From contig CAZEHS010000010.1 in the NCBI GenBank assembly GCA_964511875.1, positions 1 to 57,594 on the forward strand: a DNA stretch of 57,594 nt. Direction: 5' to 3'. The stretch is from CAZEHS01 sp964511875 (lineage in GTDB: Bacteria > Bacillota > Clostridia > Peptostreptococcales > Acidaminobacteraceae). The notes beneath the pieces were generated by a model. The model saw only the letters and a list, made by a program, of their open reading frames with translations, did no database searches and was not told where the DNA came from. Below are positions 44,538-54,182 of the stretch, piece by piece; position 1 is the first letter of the stretch, and every line of letters starts with the position of its first letter. Both the position numbers and the translations under genes were made by a program.

Positions 44538-45251
44538 ATGAACCAGTACGAATTCATATTCAAGCGAAAATCCATCCGCAAATATGAGGAGGCTCCACTT
44601 GACTCGGAAACACTGGCGAAGGTCGTAGCCTTTGCTAAAAACCTTCAGCCGTTGCAGCCGGAAATCAGGACGGCCTTTGAAATCACCGATTCGGTGAAGG
44701 GCTTCTTTTCGGTCAAAGCGCCCCATTACCTCCTGATTTGCAGCGAGACTCAGGGAGACTATCTGGAAAACGCCGGCTACATGTGGCAGCAGATGGACCT
44801 GTATCTGTCCAGCCTTGGACTGGGCGCCTGCTGGCTGGGCATGGCGAAGCCGAAGGCTAAAATCCATACAGCGCTGCCCCTGGTTATCACACTGGCCTTC
44901 GGCAGGGCGGCAGAGGAGACCCACCGGGAGCTGAGCGGCTTCAAACGGAAGGCGGTTGAAGAGATTTCCAGCGGCAGCGACAGCCGCATTGAAGCGGCTC
45001 GGCTGGCCCCTTCGGCGACTAACAGTCAGAACTGGTTCTTTGAAGCTTCAGAGGGAATGATCCACATTTACATTAAGAAGCTGAACCCTGCCCTCGAAAT
45101 GATGTACGGGAAAATGAACCGGATTGATGCCGGCATTGCCCTGTGTCACCTCCGCTATGCTACTGAGAACGAGGGTCGAAAATTTGTTTTTGAAAGACAT
45201 GCAGATCGAACTAAAAATGGATATGCATACATCGGAACGGTTAGTCCGTAG
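44538..45251 (+). CDS. Nitroreductase family protein
   Basis: About 237 residues. The N-terminal FKRKSIRKYEEAPL is the usual nitroreductase opening, and LARLAPSATNSQNW-like wording (RLAPSATNSQNW) recurs in the second half, as in the two-half TM1586-type nitroreductases. FMN-dependent reduction of an unknown substrate is likely. The ATG at 44538 follows AAGGAG; the GTG at 44529 is inside that site. Confidence 0.82.
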   Translation: MNQYEFIFKRKSIRKYEEAPLDSETLAKVVAFAKNLQPLQPEIRTAFEITDSVKGFFSVKAPHYLLICSETQGDYLENAGYMWQQMDLYLSSLGLGACWLGMAKPKAKIHTALPLVITLAFGRAAEETHRELSGFKRKAVEEISSGSDSRIEAARLAPSATNSQNWFFEASEGMIHIYIKKLNPALEMMYGKMNRIDAGIALCHLRYATENEGRKFVFERHADRTKNGYAYIGTVSP

Positions 45252-45320
45252 AGCGGCCTCCGGATGATCGGAACAAACCGGCTCTATCATCCTCAATACA
45301 CTGTCTACAGGAGCAATCAA

Positions 45321-45860
45321 ATGAACGCACCCACACTCACAACAAGCCGACTGCTTCTAAAGCCCCTCAGCTCCGCCGATGCAGAAGCCGTATTCTCCTA
45401 CCGCAGCAATCCCGAAGTGGCAAGATACCAGAACTTTTACCCTGCCACAGTAGAAGAAACCAGCGCCTTCATTCTCAATAACACCCAGGATTTCAGTGCG
45501 GAGGATACCTGGTTCCAGTTGGGTATATACTGCCAGAATCAGCTCATAGGTGATTTTGGCATCCACTTCATCGGTCCCATCAACAGTCAGTGCGAAATCG
45601 GCTACACCCTGGCACTTCAGGCGCAGGGCAAGGGCTACGCCCAGGAGGCCGTTACTGCTGTAGTGGACTATCTGTTCGGCACACTGAAAAAACACCGCAT
45701 CACCGCTTCACTGGACCCACGCAACACAGCCTCAGAAAAGTTGCTAAAGCGGGTGGGATTCAGGCGGGAGGGGTGTTTTTTGAAGAGTTATTATAATCAG
45801 GGTATGTGGGAGGATGATTTGGTTTATGGGATTTTGGAGGAGGAGTGGGGGAAGGGGTAG
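45321..45860 (+). CDS. GNAT family N-acetyltransferase (RimJ/RimL type)
   Basis: 179 residues. N-terminal LTTSRLLLKPLSSADAEAVF and the acetyl-CoA loop QAQGKGYAQEAV are characteristic; the end KRVGFRREGCFLKSYYNQGMWEDDLVYGIL fits the RimJ/RimL-like group. The ATG at 45321 has CAGGAG 7-8 nt upstream. Last ordinary gene before the gene-free junction to the AT-rich island. Confidence 0.88.
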   Translation: MNAPTLTTSRLLLKPLSSADAEAVFSYRSNPEVARYQNFYPATVEETSAFILNNTQDFSAEDTWFQLGIYCQNQLIGDFGIHFIGPINSQCEIGYTLALQAQGKGYAQEAVTAVVDYLFGTLKKHRITASLDPRNTASEKLLKRVGFRREGCFLKSYYNQGMWEDDLVYGILEEEWGKG

Positions 45861-45923
45861 TCCGGGCGCGCGTATATGGGCACTGAACCCATAGAGTGGT
45901 ACCATGGTGGCATTCAAATAATC

Positions 45924-45960
45924 AAAGGACTGTTTCCATAATTGGAACAGTCCTTTATTA
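45924..45960. terminator. Bidirectional terminator after the GNAT gene
   Basis: AAAGGACTGTT..CC pairs with GGAACAGTCCTTT (one bulge), with A-rich and T-rich flanks. Confidence 0.8.
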
Positions 45961-46348
45961 TTCAAACTGAGCGTTTTCATGGGGATAGCGAGTATGTATA
46001 TGTAAATAAACAATATTTTGAAAATCAATTGGCAGGAGATCACAGGAAAGAACTAGAACTAATGGATATTAGATTCAATGCGAATTTCTGCTTGTTAATG
46101 TTCAGAAAGTGAGGACATTTCATGTACATCAAACAGATCACCGACGCTGCTTTCTTTTCAAAGCGCTGCCATTTACTGAATCAATGGGTAGAGATACAAG
46201 GAATTGAGATTCTTATTATTGCTTAAGTTGATGGTAAGAATTTGAAGCTCTTGAAAGTACTACTTTTGAAGATATCATTGTTGATATAGACTCGATTGTA
46301 ACACAGATACTTCTACCCGTACTGCTTCGCATAACAGGCGAAGGGGCT
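45961..46348. other. Gene-free stretch at the island boundary
   Basis: No convincing gene. Short frames such as the one at 46121 (34 codons) lack support. Stretches that read as protein for 30-40 codons in changing frames (around 46220-46350) suggest decayed coding DNA. No tRNA, integrase or attachment repeat was seen. Confidence 0.5.
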
Positions 46349-46406
46349 GGTCTGGCTTGAGCAAGTTGACAAATTGTTCACCTTGTCAACTTGCTCAAGC
46401 CAGACC
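46349..46406. repeat. Perfect 24-bp inverted repeat at the island edge
   Basis: Arms 46349-46372 and 46383-46406 are exact reverse complements with a 10-nt spacer. The left arm begins GGTCTGGCTTGAGC. No T tract follows, so it is not a standard terminator. It is within 150 nt of the first island gene and could be a recombination or protein-binding site, or a transposon remnant. Confidence 0.8.
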
Positions 46407-46553
46407 CAGAGTTGCAGAGGAAATCCACTTTGTTAAGGAAATTTACGATTTTAAGATCATGAAGAAAACGAACAAAATGATTCTCTATGTTTATTGAGCC
46501 AGAGGATAATCATTATACGACTCGGATGTCGAATGTGAAGGGGATGAAGTGCG

Positions 46554-49500
46554 GTGGGTATAAATGGCATTAAATTCAAAAAAAGGATTGAATCCAGTAG
46601 AGAGCAATATATTCCAACCACTTGGTCAATGGTGTATGGGAATTCTTTTCCAATAGGTGCGGTTTGTAGATATGATTGTTATGGTAACACACTCATTGGG
46701 TTATGCTATCGCATTCTACATATTGCAGGAGTTGTTTCTACTTATGATGATCTTGAGAATCTGATTAAGTTGGAGAATAGCACCGACATTTCAGATTCAA
46801 AAGGGAATCTATCGATAATAAATAGGCTGCTATTTCAAGCTTATAACAAGCAACAAGTATTTGAAGTTTCAATTCTCGGGTCTTTATTCAATGTTGAATT
46901 AAAGAGCAACTCGTTTCGAAATCCAATATCAATAGTAATTAACAATGAAATTGAGATCTATTTTGAATACAATTCCCAACTAGAGTTAAAAATTATAAAA
47001 AAATCAAAACGCTATGAGATTATATTTGTTCTAATGACTCATAAGAACATAATTGAGAATGATTTATATCAGGATATAGAAGGAAATTATGTTAAGAATG
47101 TCTTTAAGGAGGAGGATGAGCAGGAGCTTAAGAGAAAAGATACTGATGAAGGTGACTGTAATCAGAGTGAGCAATTAGTTGAAATATCCAATGCTTTTGA
47201 AAAAGCCTATATGGTTAAGAGTGCTGCTATAAATATCAAACGTGACCTAGAGAGTATTCACATTGATGAAGAACACATGAGAGTTATTACAGTGAACAAG
47301 AATATATTTTATCAAATATCAAATATTGAGTTTGTTTTATTGAAATGGATCATAGAAAGAATTGAGTTGGAATTTACAAAAGGATGCGAAAAGATATCAG
47401 AAAGCAAGATGGAAGAAATAATACGTGGGATAACAAAAACAGCTAAAATAAACAGACGATTAATGATGGAGATTTTTTTCTACAATAATTTAGAACTATC
47501 ACCTACTAATTTTGAAAGAATCAAAGAAGTTCTTAAAATGGACGGGAATATGCTTCACACTATTGCTAATTCCTCTAATGGTATTAGAATATGCTCTAAA
47601 CAGCCATACGAAGAACCATTAGTTGCCAATTCAGAAAAAAACAGAAGTGGCGACAGTGAGTTTTCTAAGTATAAATATCCAACGTGTGATAATATGGAGC
47701 ATTATCAATATGAAAAGATGCTTATGAGAGCTTTTGAAGAACAGCGCCATATAAGAGGATGCTTCATCGATGTATATCATGACCTGCACTCATCCGGGAT
47801 ATCACAGGATATTATTATAAATATCGTTAATAATCGAAAAACGTTTTTAAAAGTAGCGTATGGAAGATATGTGTTGTTAAACTGGGTGATCGAAAGAGTT
47901 GAACGTGAACTTGAACAAGAAAAATTGATATCTAAGTTTAGAATGAATCAGATTGTTCAGGAAGTTGCGAAACTTAAAAGATATGACGACAGTGAGGTTA
48001 AAAAAATATTCTTCTCAGAATCTAATTTTCTTGATTCAGGTGATTTGGTATTAGTCAAGCAACGATTATTTGAGCAAAATTCAATATGGGTGCAAAAGAT
48101 TACTGAGGAGATATTAACTGAAATTCCACAATCGATATCAAATGATGGAAATCCACTCAGCTCAAAAGACCCTTTTAATGTGGGTTTGAACAGCACAATA
48201 CTGAGTACAGGTATAAGTGACATGAATCAAGAGATTAAATTGGCAGCGGTTGATCTTGGAGATAGTTTTAATGGCATGTATGATAGATTTTGCATATTCA
48301 TGAAGATAAAGAACCAGGTGAGATTTGATAAGCTTTTAATTGGCCACAATACTTATGACATCAGGAAATTCTGCAACCTCACTAGATGCTTTTGTGACAG
48401 TTCACTTGTTCAATTACTGGATGAATGCGACTTGAAGAAAGCAAGTTTTTATCGAGTCGCTTCAAAAAATACTCCAATAACCAGTTTTATGCAGGCCATA
48501 ACTGAGGTTAGTCGTGATATCTCTGATAGAGATTGGGATTGCTTAAATAGGCATGTAGTATTGGGGAACGAAACGTTAGAGGAAATTGGTAAAAAATATA
48601 AAATTTCAAGAGAGCGTGTTCGGCAAATAATTAGTAAAACCGAACGCAAACTGCGAAAGCATAGCAATTTCTTAGTACAATACTATATTTGTTTATCAGA
48701 AGTATTTACATTCACCAATGTGTTTTCAATTAAGGATATTAATAGGTATATGCATGGACTGCCAGAAAACATTGATGAGATGATAAAAGCGTTAAACATA
48801 ATAAACTTGGTTTTTGAGGATCATTTCTTCATTTTAGAGGGATACGTATATCGAATTTCATCGGAAAAGTTTATTGAAGAGATAAGTGGTCTGGGACAAA
48901 ACACTAATAATGGTTTGATGATCATGAAAAAAACGTTGAAATCTGCCATGGTAAATTTAGGCTATAGTTTTTCAAACATTAATGATGCACTTATACTAAT
49001 TGGAAAGCATAAAAGAGTACTTAGTAGTCCAGAGAAAGAATACGTTTTTATCAAGGATTCAAAACCTACAAATGTAGATATAGCTAAGTGGATATTATTT
49101 AATATTGGCAGGCCCGTTCACTATTCGATTGTTTTGGAACACTACATCAAGTTTACTGGAGAAATGAATTATCCGGCGAGGAATATCTTAGCAACATTGG
49201 ATAGAAGCGAAGAGGCGGGAATTGTAAGAACCTTTACAGGCACATATGGATTAGTTGATTTGGGTGCGATAAAACACATAGCAGCTGAAGATATTGCTGA
49301 GGATATTTTAAGAACCAAAGGAAGACCAATGCATTACTCCGAAATCATCAGCCTTGCAAGGGAACAGACGGATGCAAAAGAAAACACTATATACGCGTTT
49401 CTAAACATAAGCGAAAAATTCATTTCAAACAATGATGGCGTTTATGCTCTACTTGAATGGGAAAATAGTTTAGATCCGTCATATCAGCAGAAAAGGGAAG

Positions 49501-49916
49501 TTGAGAGGGTTCTAATCAGTCACGGTTACAACGTATTTTCAAGATATGCTTTGGAATATCAGATTGGTGATAGTATGTTCAAGTACGGTACTCTACGTTT
49601 TCCAAGTAACATGCCACTTGAAGTTGAGCCAGTAGTCAAAATTATTGATTGCAATAACGAAGAATACAGCTTGAAATATGACGTGAAGTACAATTATATC
49701 AACAGGATTGATACGGTTCTTAATCTGAAGGGTATCAGGCTTGGAGAAAGAATTTGGATAGAACTTTTTTCTGCAGATACAGTTCGATTGTTTAATGAAG
49801 AGGAGTATAAGTCCTATCTGAAAGGTGAAATTGTTTTTGATGAATCTAAGTCTAACACGAATGTTGAATCAGACCATGTTGATGATATTTTGAATATCTT
49901 TTTTAAGGAAGAGTGA
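46554..49916 (+). CDS. Large protein with sigma-70 region-4-like HTH and HARE-HTH domains
   Basis: 1120 residues. No family name for the whole protein. Residues 214-328 and 393-507 are an internal duplication (AFEKAY..LLKWIIERIELEF and AFEEQR..LLNWVIERVEREL). Around 661-708 is a sigma-70 region 4.2-like motif, TLEEIGKKYKISRERVRQII. Two HARE-HTH-like units follow near 841-900 (GRPVHYSIVLEHY) and 910-975 (GRPMHYSEIISLA). GTG start at 46554 with AAGGGG upstream. HARE-HTH domains are linked to recognition of modified DNA, so it may sense DNA state or regulate the operon (inference). It overlaps the next gene. AT-rich codon use differs from the rest of the window. Confidence 0.8.
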   Translation: MGINGIKFKKRIESSREQYIPTTWSMVYGNSFPIGAVCRYDCYGNTLIGLCYRILHIAGVVSTYDDLENLIKLENSTDISDSKGNLSIINRLLFQAYNKQQVFEVSILGSLFNVELKSNSFRNPISIVINNEIEIYFEYNSQLELKIIKKSKRYEIIFVLMTHKNIIENDLYQDIEGNYVKNVFKEEDEQELKRKDTDEGDCNQSEQLVEISNAFEKAYMVKSAAINIKRDLESIHIDEEHMRVITVNKNIFYQISNIEFVLLKWIIERIELEFTKGCEKISESKMEEIIRGITKTAKINRRLMMEIFFYNNLELSPTNFERIKEVLKMDGNMLHTIANSSNGIRICSKQPYEEPLVANSEKNRSGDSEFSKYKYPTCDNMEHYQYEKMLMRAFEEQRHIRGCFIDVYHDLHSSGISQDIIINIVNNRKTFLKVAYGRYVLLNWVIERVERELEQEKLISKFRMNQIVQEVAKLKRYDDSEVKKIFFSESNFLDSGDLVLVKQRLFEQNSIWVQKITEEILTEIPQSISNDGNPLSSKDPFNVGLNSTILSTGISDMNQEIKLAAVDLGDSFNGMYDRFCIFMKIKNQVRFDKLLIGHNTYDIRKFCNLTRCFCDSSLVQLLDECDLKKASFYRVASKNTPITSFMQAITEVSRDISDRDWDCLNRHVVLGNETLEEIGKKYKISRERVRQIISKTERKLRKHSNFLVQYYICLSEVFTFTNVFSIKDINRYMHGLPENIDEMIKALNIINLVFEDHFFILEGYVYRISSEKFIEEISGLGQNTNNGLMIMKKTLKSAMVNLGYSFSNINDALILIGKHKRVLSSPEKEYVFIKDSKPTNVDIAKWILFNIGRPVHYSIVLEHYIKFTGEMNYPARNILATLDRSEEAGIVRTFTGTYGLVDLGAIKHIAAEDIAEDILRTKGRPMHYSEIISLAREQTDAKENTIYAFLNISEKFISNNDGVYALLEWENSLDPSYQQKREVERVLISHGYNVFSRYALEYQIGDSMFKYGTLRFPSNMPLEVEPVVKIIDCNNEEYSLKYDVKYNYINRIDTVLNLKGIRLGERIWIELFSADTVRLFNEEEYKSYLKGEIVFDESKSNTNVESDHVDDILNIFFKEE

Positions 49917-49918
49917 AT

Positions 49919-52003
49919 ATGAGCAGATTCAAGGATTTAGATTTGCGAGTTCATTATGATACGGATTGTGATGATGTAGTCAATGAATTCTATATCCCGG
50001 TTCTTAAAGAATCAGTTACGTATAAGCGAGCTGTTGCATTTTTCACAAGCAGCTCGCTTATTGAAGTTGTTGAAGGGCTTGAGAATATCGTTGCAAAAAA
50101 TGGACACGTAGAACTACTTATTTCGCCGAAGATAGAAGCCGGAGATATCGAGGCTATTGAAAAAGGCTATAAAACAAGAGAATCCGTACTGGAAAACTTT
50201 GTGATCAATGAGCTTGAAATTGGCGAGACTGCACTTAAGGATAAGTACAACTTGTTAGCATGGCTCATATCAAAAAAAATACTTGATCTAAAAATCGTCT
50301 ATCGAGTGGATCAAGTGAGTGGTATATTTCATGATAAACTGGGTTTGTTATATGATTTGGAAGAGCAGGCAATTTGCTTCCATGGTTCAAATAACGAAAC
50401 ATACAGTGCAATGAATAAGAATTATGAGGCGTTTGACGTATTCATTTCCTGGGATCTGCGCGATTTTGAAAGGATAAAAGAAAAAGAGAAGCAGTTTGAT
50501 AGACTATGGAACAATAAAAGCAGCGTTTGGAAGTCGTTTTACCTATCAGACTCATTGAAAAACAAAATACTTAGCTACAAGTATGAAGAAGATCCCTATG
50601 AGATTGAGGATATGGATGAAGTGCCTATAGAAGTTGAACTGTCTAATATAGGGCCATCACTGCCTAAATGGCTTGAGTTGAGAGCCTACCAGATCGATGC
50701 AATGAATAGATGGTTCAAAAGTGGTGGGAAAGGGATCTTTGAAATGGCCACTGGTACTGGAAAGACCATTACCAGCATTGCGGTAATAACAAAACTCTTA
50801 AATCATTATTACCAGAAAGACATTCCAATCGCGCTGATTGTTGTCCTTCCTTACAAAGTTCTCTTGGAGCAGTGGGAAAAAGAACTCGCTAATTTTAACA
50901 TTAATGTACTTAAATGCTATGATTCAAAACCAACCTGGGAACATAAGCTAGATCAGCAAATCAGTCTATTCAATGGCGGCGATCAAAAAAATATAAATTT
51001 AGTTACAACTAATGTAACTTTCAAGTCTGACCATTTTCAGGAACGTATAAGGCGTTTGAAACACGATTATGTTCTTTGCATTGATGAAATGCACAATTTC
51101 ACATCTGAGGATTCTCTTAACTCACTTCCGGAAGGTGCGAAGTACCGTTTGGGTCTTTCTGCTACTCTGGACAATCAATATAAATCAGAACAATTGGAAA
51201 GATTGAAAGCTTATTTTGGAGAAGGGGTAATCTATCGGTTTAGCCTTGAAGATGCAATTAGAAATGATTTTCTTACTAAGTACTACTACTACCCAGTGTT
51301 TGTAGAACTAACAGATTTTGAAAAAAGGGAATACTATGAAATAAGCAAGAAAATCAGTAAGATGATTGGGAAGGTTGATATTGAGAGTGCTGGACTTCAA
51401 TCATTATTTATGGCACGCGCTCGTCTAGTGTCATCTGCGGAAAACAAGATTGAGAAAATTTTGGATTTCAAAGCAATCTTAAAAGACAGTTACAATAATT
51501 TGTTTTATTGTGGAGACCGTATTGAAGAGGATGAAAAGTTCATTGAAAAAGTGAACAAGGCACTTTCAACACAAATTGGGATTAAAACTCACACATTCAC
51601 ATCGCAGGAATCAAAAAAGGATAGACAGTCAATTCTTAAAGATTTTAAAGAAGGTCGATTACAGGCACTGACGGCAATCCGCTGTTTGGATGAAGGGGTT
51701 GATATACCCGGATTGAGAAGAGCGTTCATTTTATCCAGTGGCTCCAATCCGAAAGAGTTTATTCAGCGTCGCGGTCGTGTTCTTAGAAAAGCAGAAGGAA
51801 AGCAGTTTGCTGAGATATATGATTTCATAGTTGTACCAACGCTTAATCCGAATGAACTAAAAGTTATGGATTTGGAAACACTGAAGAACGAAAAGAAAAT
51901 ACTACTAAAGGAGCTTAACCGATTTAAGGAATTTGCGGATCTATCGGAGAATCCACATGAGGCGTACAGCGAAATTTTTAAAGCTATTGAGCTTTACAAA
52001 TAG
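49919..52003 (+). CDS. PLD-nuclease / superfamily 2 helicase fusion
   Basis: 694 residues. An N-terminal phospholipase D-like domain (~1-200) with the half-site HDKLGLLYD (HxKx4D) near residue 137 and GSNNET. An SF2 helicase follows (~250-620): Walker A MATGTGKT near 276, DEMH box near 388, GLSATLD motif III, a DEGVDIPG segment and QRRGRVLR motif VI. It probably translocates on and cleaves DNA. ATG at 49919 follows AAGGAAGAG; an in-frame GTG at 49913 overlaps the previous stop. Similar PLD-helicases occur in defence islands. Confidence 0.87.
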   Translation: MSRFKDLDLRVHYDTDCDDVVNEFYIPVLKESVTYKRAVAFFTSSSLIEVVEGLENIVAKNGHVELLISPKIEAGDIEAIEKGYKTRESVLENFVINELEIGETALKDKYNLLAWLISKKILDLKIVYRVDQVSGIFHDKLGLLYDLEEQAICFHGSNNETYSAMNKNYEAFDVFISWDLRDFERIKEKEKQFDRLWNNKSSVWKSFYLSDSLKNKILSYKYEEDPYEIEDMDEVPIEVELSNIGPSLPKWLELRAYQIDAMNRWFKSGGKGIFEMATGTGKTITSIAVITKLLNHYYQKDIPIALIVVLPYKVLLEQWEKELANFNINVLKCYDSKPTWEHKLDQQISLFNGGDQKNINLVTTNVTFKSDHFQERIRRLKHDYVLCIDEMHNFTSEDSLNSLPEGAKYRLGLSATLDNQYKSEQLERLKAYFGEGVIYRFSLEDAIRNDFLTKYYYYPVFVELTDFEKREYYEISKKISKMIGKVDIESAGLQSLFMARARLVSSAENKIEKILDFKAILKDSYNNLFYCGDRIEEDEKFIEKVNKALSTQIGIKTHTFTSQESKKDRQSILKDFKEGRLQALTAIRCLDEGVDIPGLRRAFILSSGSNPKEFIQRRGRVLRKAEGKQFAEIYDFIVVPTLNPNELKVMDLETLKNEKKILLKELNRFKEFADLSENPHEAYSEIFKAIELYK

Positions 52004-52012
52004 GAGGACGAC

Positions 52013-52171
52013 ATGGACACTAAAAATACAGTTCACGAGATATTAATGAGTTATGACCCTGAAATTAGAAAGCTTTATGCAGAATTTCTGAACATTGAAA
52101 AGGAAACATTGAACAATAGAAATGAAAATGATGTAGTCAACAGGATGCTAACAAAAGTACGGGGGTTATAA
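52013..52171 (+). CDS. 52-residue protein of the island operon
   Basis: A small gene between the helicase and the SMC-like ATPase: ATG at 52013 with a good TAGGAGGACG ribosome site, stop TAA at 52169-52171, and the next start 1 nt later. The protein is charged and helical (MDTKNTVHEI..DPEIRKLYAEF). It may be a structural partner of the ATPase, perhaps taking the place of DndE, but it is much shorter than DndE and shows no clear similarity. Confidence 0.75.
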   Translation: MDTKNTVHEILMSYDPEIRKLYAEFLNIEKETLNNRNENDVVNRMLTKVRGL

Positions 52172-52172
52172 T

Positions 52173-54182
52173 ATGTTACTCAAGCGTCTAAGAATGAAAA
52201 ACTTTTTTAGATACTATGATGATCAAAGCATTGAATTTGTTCACGATGCAAAAAAGAACGTTACGGTTATTCGTGGAGAAAATGGTTGGGGCAAAACAAC
52301 CCTACTAGGTGCTTTTTTGTGGTGCTTTTACGGGGTACTAGAAAAGCCTTTAGTTCTTGAAAAAATGTATAACAAGAAAGCACGAACACAACTTAATGAA
52401 GGTGATGTTGATACTGTATTTGTGGAGATTGATTTTTTAGATAAGGATGTTGTTTATTCAATTCGACGAGAGCAGCCATTTAAGATGCATGAAGGTAATA
52501 TGTTGCCTGCCGGGGCACAAAAAATAGTCGTGAAATTTATTGATCCTGTCGGGAATTCTAAAGACGTTGATGTTGATGGAAGAACATTCTTTAACAGAAT
52601 AATTCCCGAAGATTTGAAGCAATTTTTCTTTTTTGACGGGGAAAAAATTAACCGACTCGCTCAAGAAGACGGAAGAGAAGAAATAAGAGAAGCAATCCTG
52701 AACCTACTCGGATTAAGTGTCCTTGAAAATTTGAAAAGTGATTTAGAGACAGTTGACCAAAAGTTGAATCGTGAGTTAAAGAAGTATCTCCAGGGAAAAG
52801 ATGCAGACCTTGCTGAGAAAAAGAATGAGTGTATTAGCCTAAAACACGAGTATGAACAAAAGCAAAAGGAGCTTATTTCAAGAAGAAAAGTTATTGATGC
52901 AGAAGTTGATTCAATAAGCAATTGGTTACTGGCATTTAATTCAACAATAGTTACTACTTTGGAAACAGAGAGAAATCAAATTGATCAGGATATTGTTTCA
53001 ATAAAAAAGGACTACGAAACCTTGGGTAAGCGGGTTAATCAGCATATTAGTACGAACGCAAAGAATATGCTTATATTTCCCTATCTTCAACATATATTCA
53101 AAATACTTGAGGAAAAGCGCATTAAAGGTGAACTGCCGTCTGATATTAAAGAAACCTTTATAAGTGATTTGCTTAATAAAGGAGTTTGTATATGTGGAAC
53201 AAAGATTGAGATGGGTTCGGATGAAGAACACCTTCTTAATCAGTTGAAAAAGACCGCTGGAAAACGCGAACTGGATGATGCGTATATTCGGATCATTTCG
53301 TTTATTAATGCGAATGAAAGTTTTGAAAAAACATTTTTCAAAGATTACGGCAGTCTCATTCTCGAAGAGCAAGAAAAGATCAAAGAAAAGACAAGAAAAA
53401 GCGAGCGAATTAAAGAAATCGACGATATTCTTGCTCAATCTGATGTGGAAGAAATAGCTCGCAAAACTGAATATAGAAAGGTTTTAGAGAAAAAGCTTAT
53501 TAATATCGGGACAGATATAAAATCCACTGAAAAGCAAATAGATGAATTGGTCAAAAAAATTGCGGACGTTGAAAAGGAATTAGAAAACGCCGAAATACAA
53601 AACTCTGAAGCTAAGAAAATTAAAAATCAAATCAACATGGTGCGTGAATTAGCAAAGCTAAACAAGACAATCCAAGAGACTTTTAAAGACGATGTTCGGC
53701 AAGACCTAGATGCCCGCATTAAGAAGGTGTTCAAAAGCATTTCTCATAAAGGATATCGTGAGCCAGTACTCACAGAAAATCTGAAATTAAAAGTTGTTAA
53801 CACCTTTAGCGAAAATATGGAAGAGGAAATTCTTTCAACTGGTGAAAGTCAGGTTTCGAGTTTGTCGTTTATTGGAGCATTAGTCTCTTATTCCAGAGAT
53901 AAACAACATGCAGAACTTGTCAGTAATTTTATGGGTGGCGACTTTCCTATTGTGATGGATTCGCCGTTTGGGAATCTGGATAGCGTCCACTCGGCGCAAA
54001 TCGCGAAAGGAATTGGCGATTTATCCAACCAAGTAGTAATCATTGTTTCAAAAAAACAATGGGCAAACGAAGTTGAAAACAATATCTATCACCGCATGGG
54101 GAAAATGTATGAACTTGTAGAAGGTTTTGTTGGCGATGAAAAAATGGGTGAATATACGGAAATTCGGGAGTTAAGAATATGA
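52173..54182 (+). CDS. DndD-like SMC/Rad50-type ATPase
   Basis: 669 residues. Walker A GENGWGKTT near 36, the DndD-like FFFFDGEKINRLAQEDG near 151, a long coiled coil interrupted by a CICG hook near 338, signature STGESQVSSLSF near 555 and Walker B IVMDSPFGNLDS near 590. DndD is the ATPase of the DNA phosphorothioation complex; this may be DndD itself or a paralogue in a restriction module. Its neighbours are not dndC or dndE. It ends with a four-base overlap (ATGA) with the next gene. Confidence 0.82.
   Translation: MLLKRLRMKNFFRYYDDQSIEFVHDAKKNVTVIRGENGWGKTTLLGAFLWCFYGVLEKPLVLEKMYNKKARTQLNEGDVDTVFVEIDFLDKDVVYSIRREQPFKMHEGNMLPAGAQKIVVKFIDPVGNSKDVDVDGRTFFNRIIPEDLKQFFFFDGEKINRLAQEDGREEIREAILNLLGLSVLENLKSDLETVDQKLNRELKKYLQGKDADLAEKKNECISLKHEYEQKQKELISRRKVIDAEVDSISNWLLAFNSTIVTTLETERNQIDQDIVSIKKDYETLGKRVNQHISTNAKNMLIFPYLQHIFKILEEKRIKGELPSDIKETFISDLLNKGVCICGTKIEMGSDEEHLLNQLKKTAGKRELDDAYIRIISFINANESFEKTFFKDYGSLILEEQEKIKEKTRKSERIKEIDDILAQSDVEEIARKTEYRKVLEKKLINIGTDIKSTEKQIDELVKKIADVEKELENAEIQNSEAKKIKNQINMVRELAKLNKTIQETFKDDVRQDLDARIKKVFKSISHKGYREPVLTENLKLKVVNTFSENMEEEILSTGESQVSSLSFIGALVSYSRDKQHAELVSNFMGGDFPIVMDSPFGNLDSVHSAQIAKGIGDLSNQVVIIVSKKQWANEVENNIYHRMGKMYELVEGFVGDEKMGEYTEIRELRI

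Noticed and set aside
46121..46225. A 34-codon frame starting MYIKQITDA
   Set aside because: No ribosome site worth the name and no downstream continuity; more likely decayed sequence.
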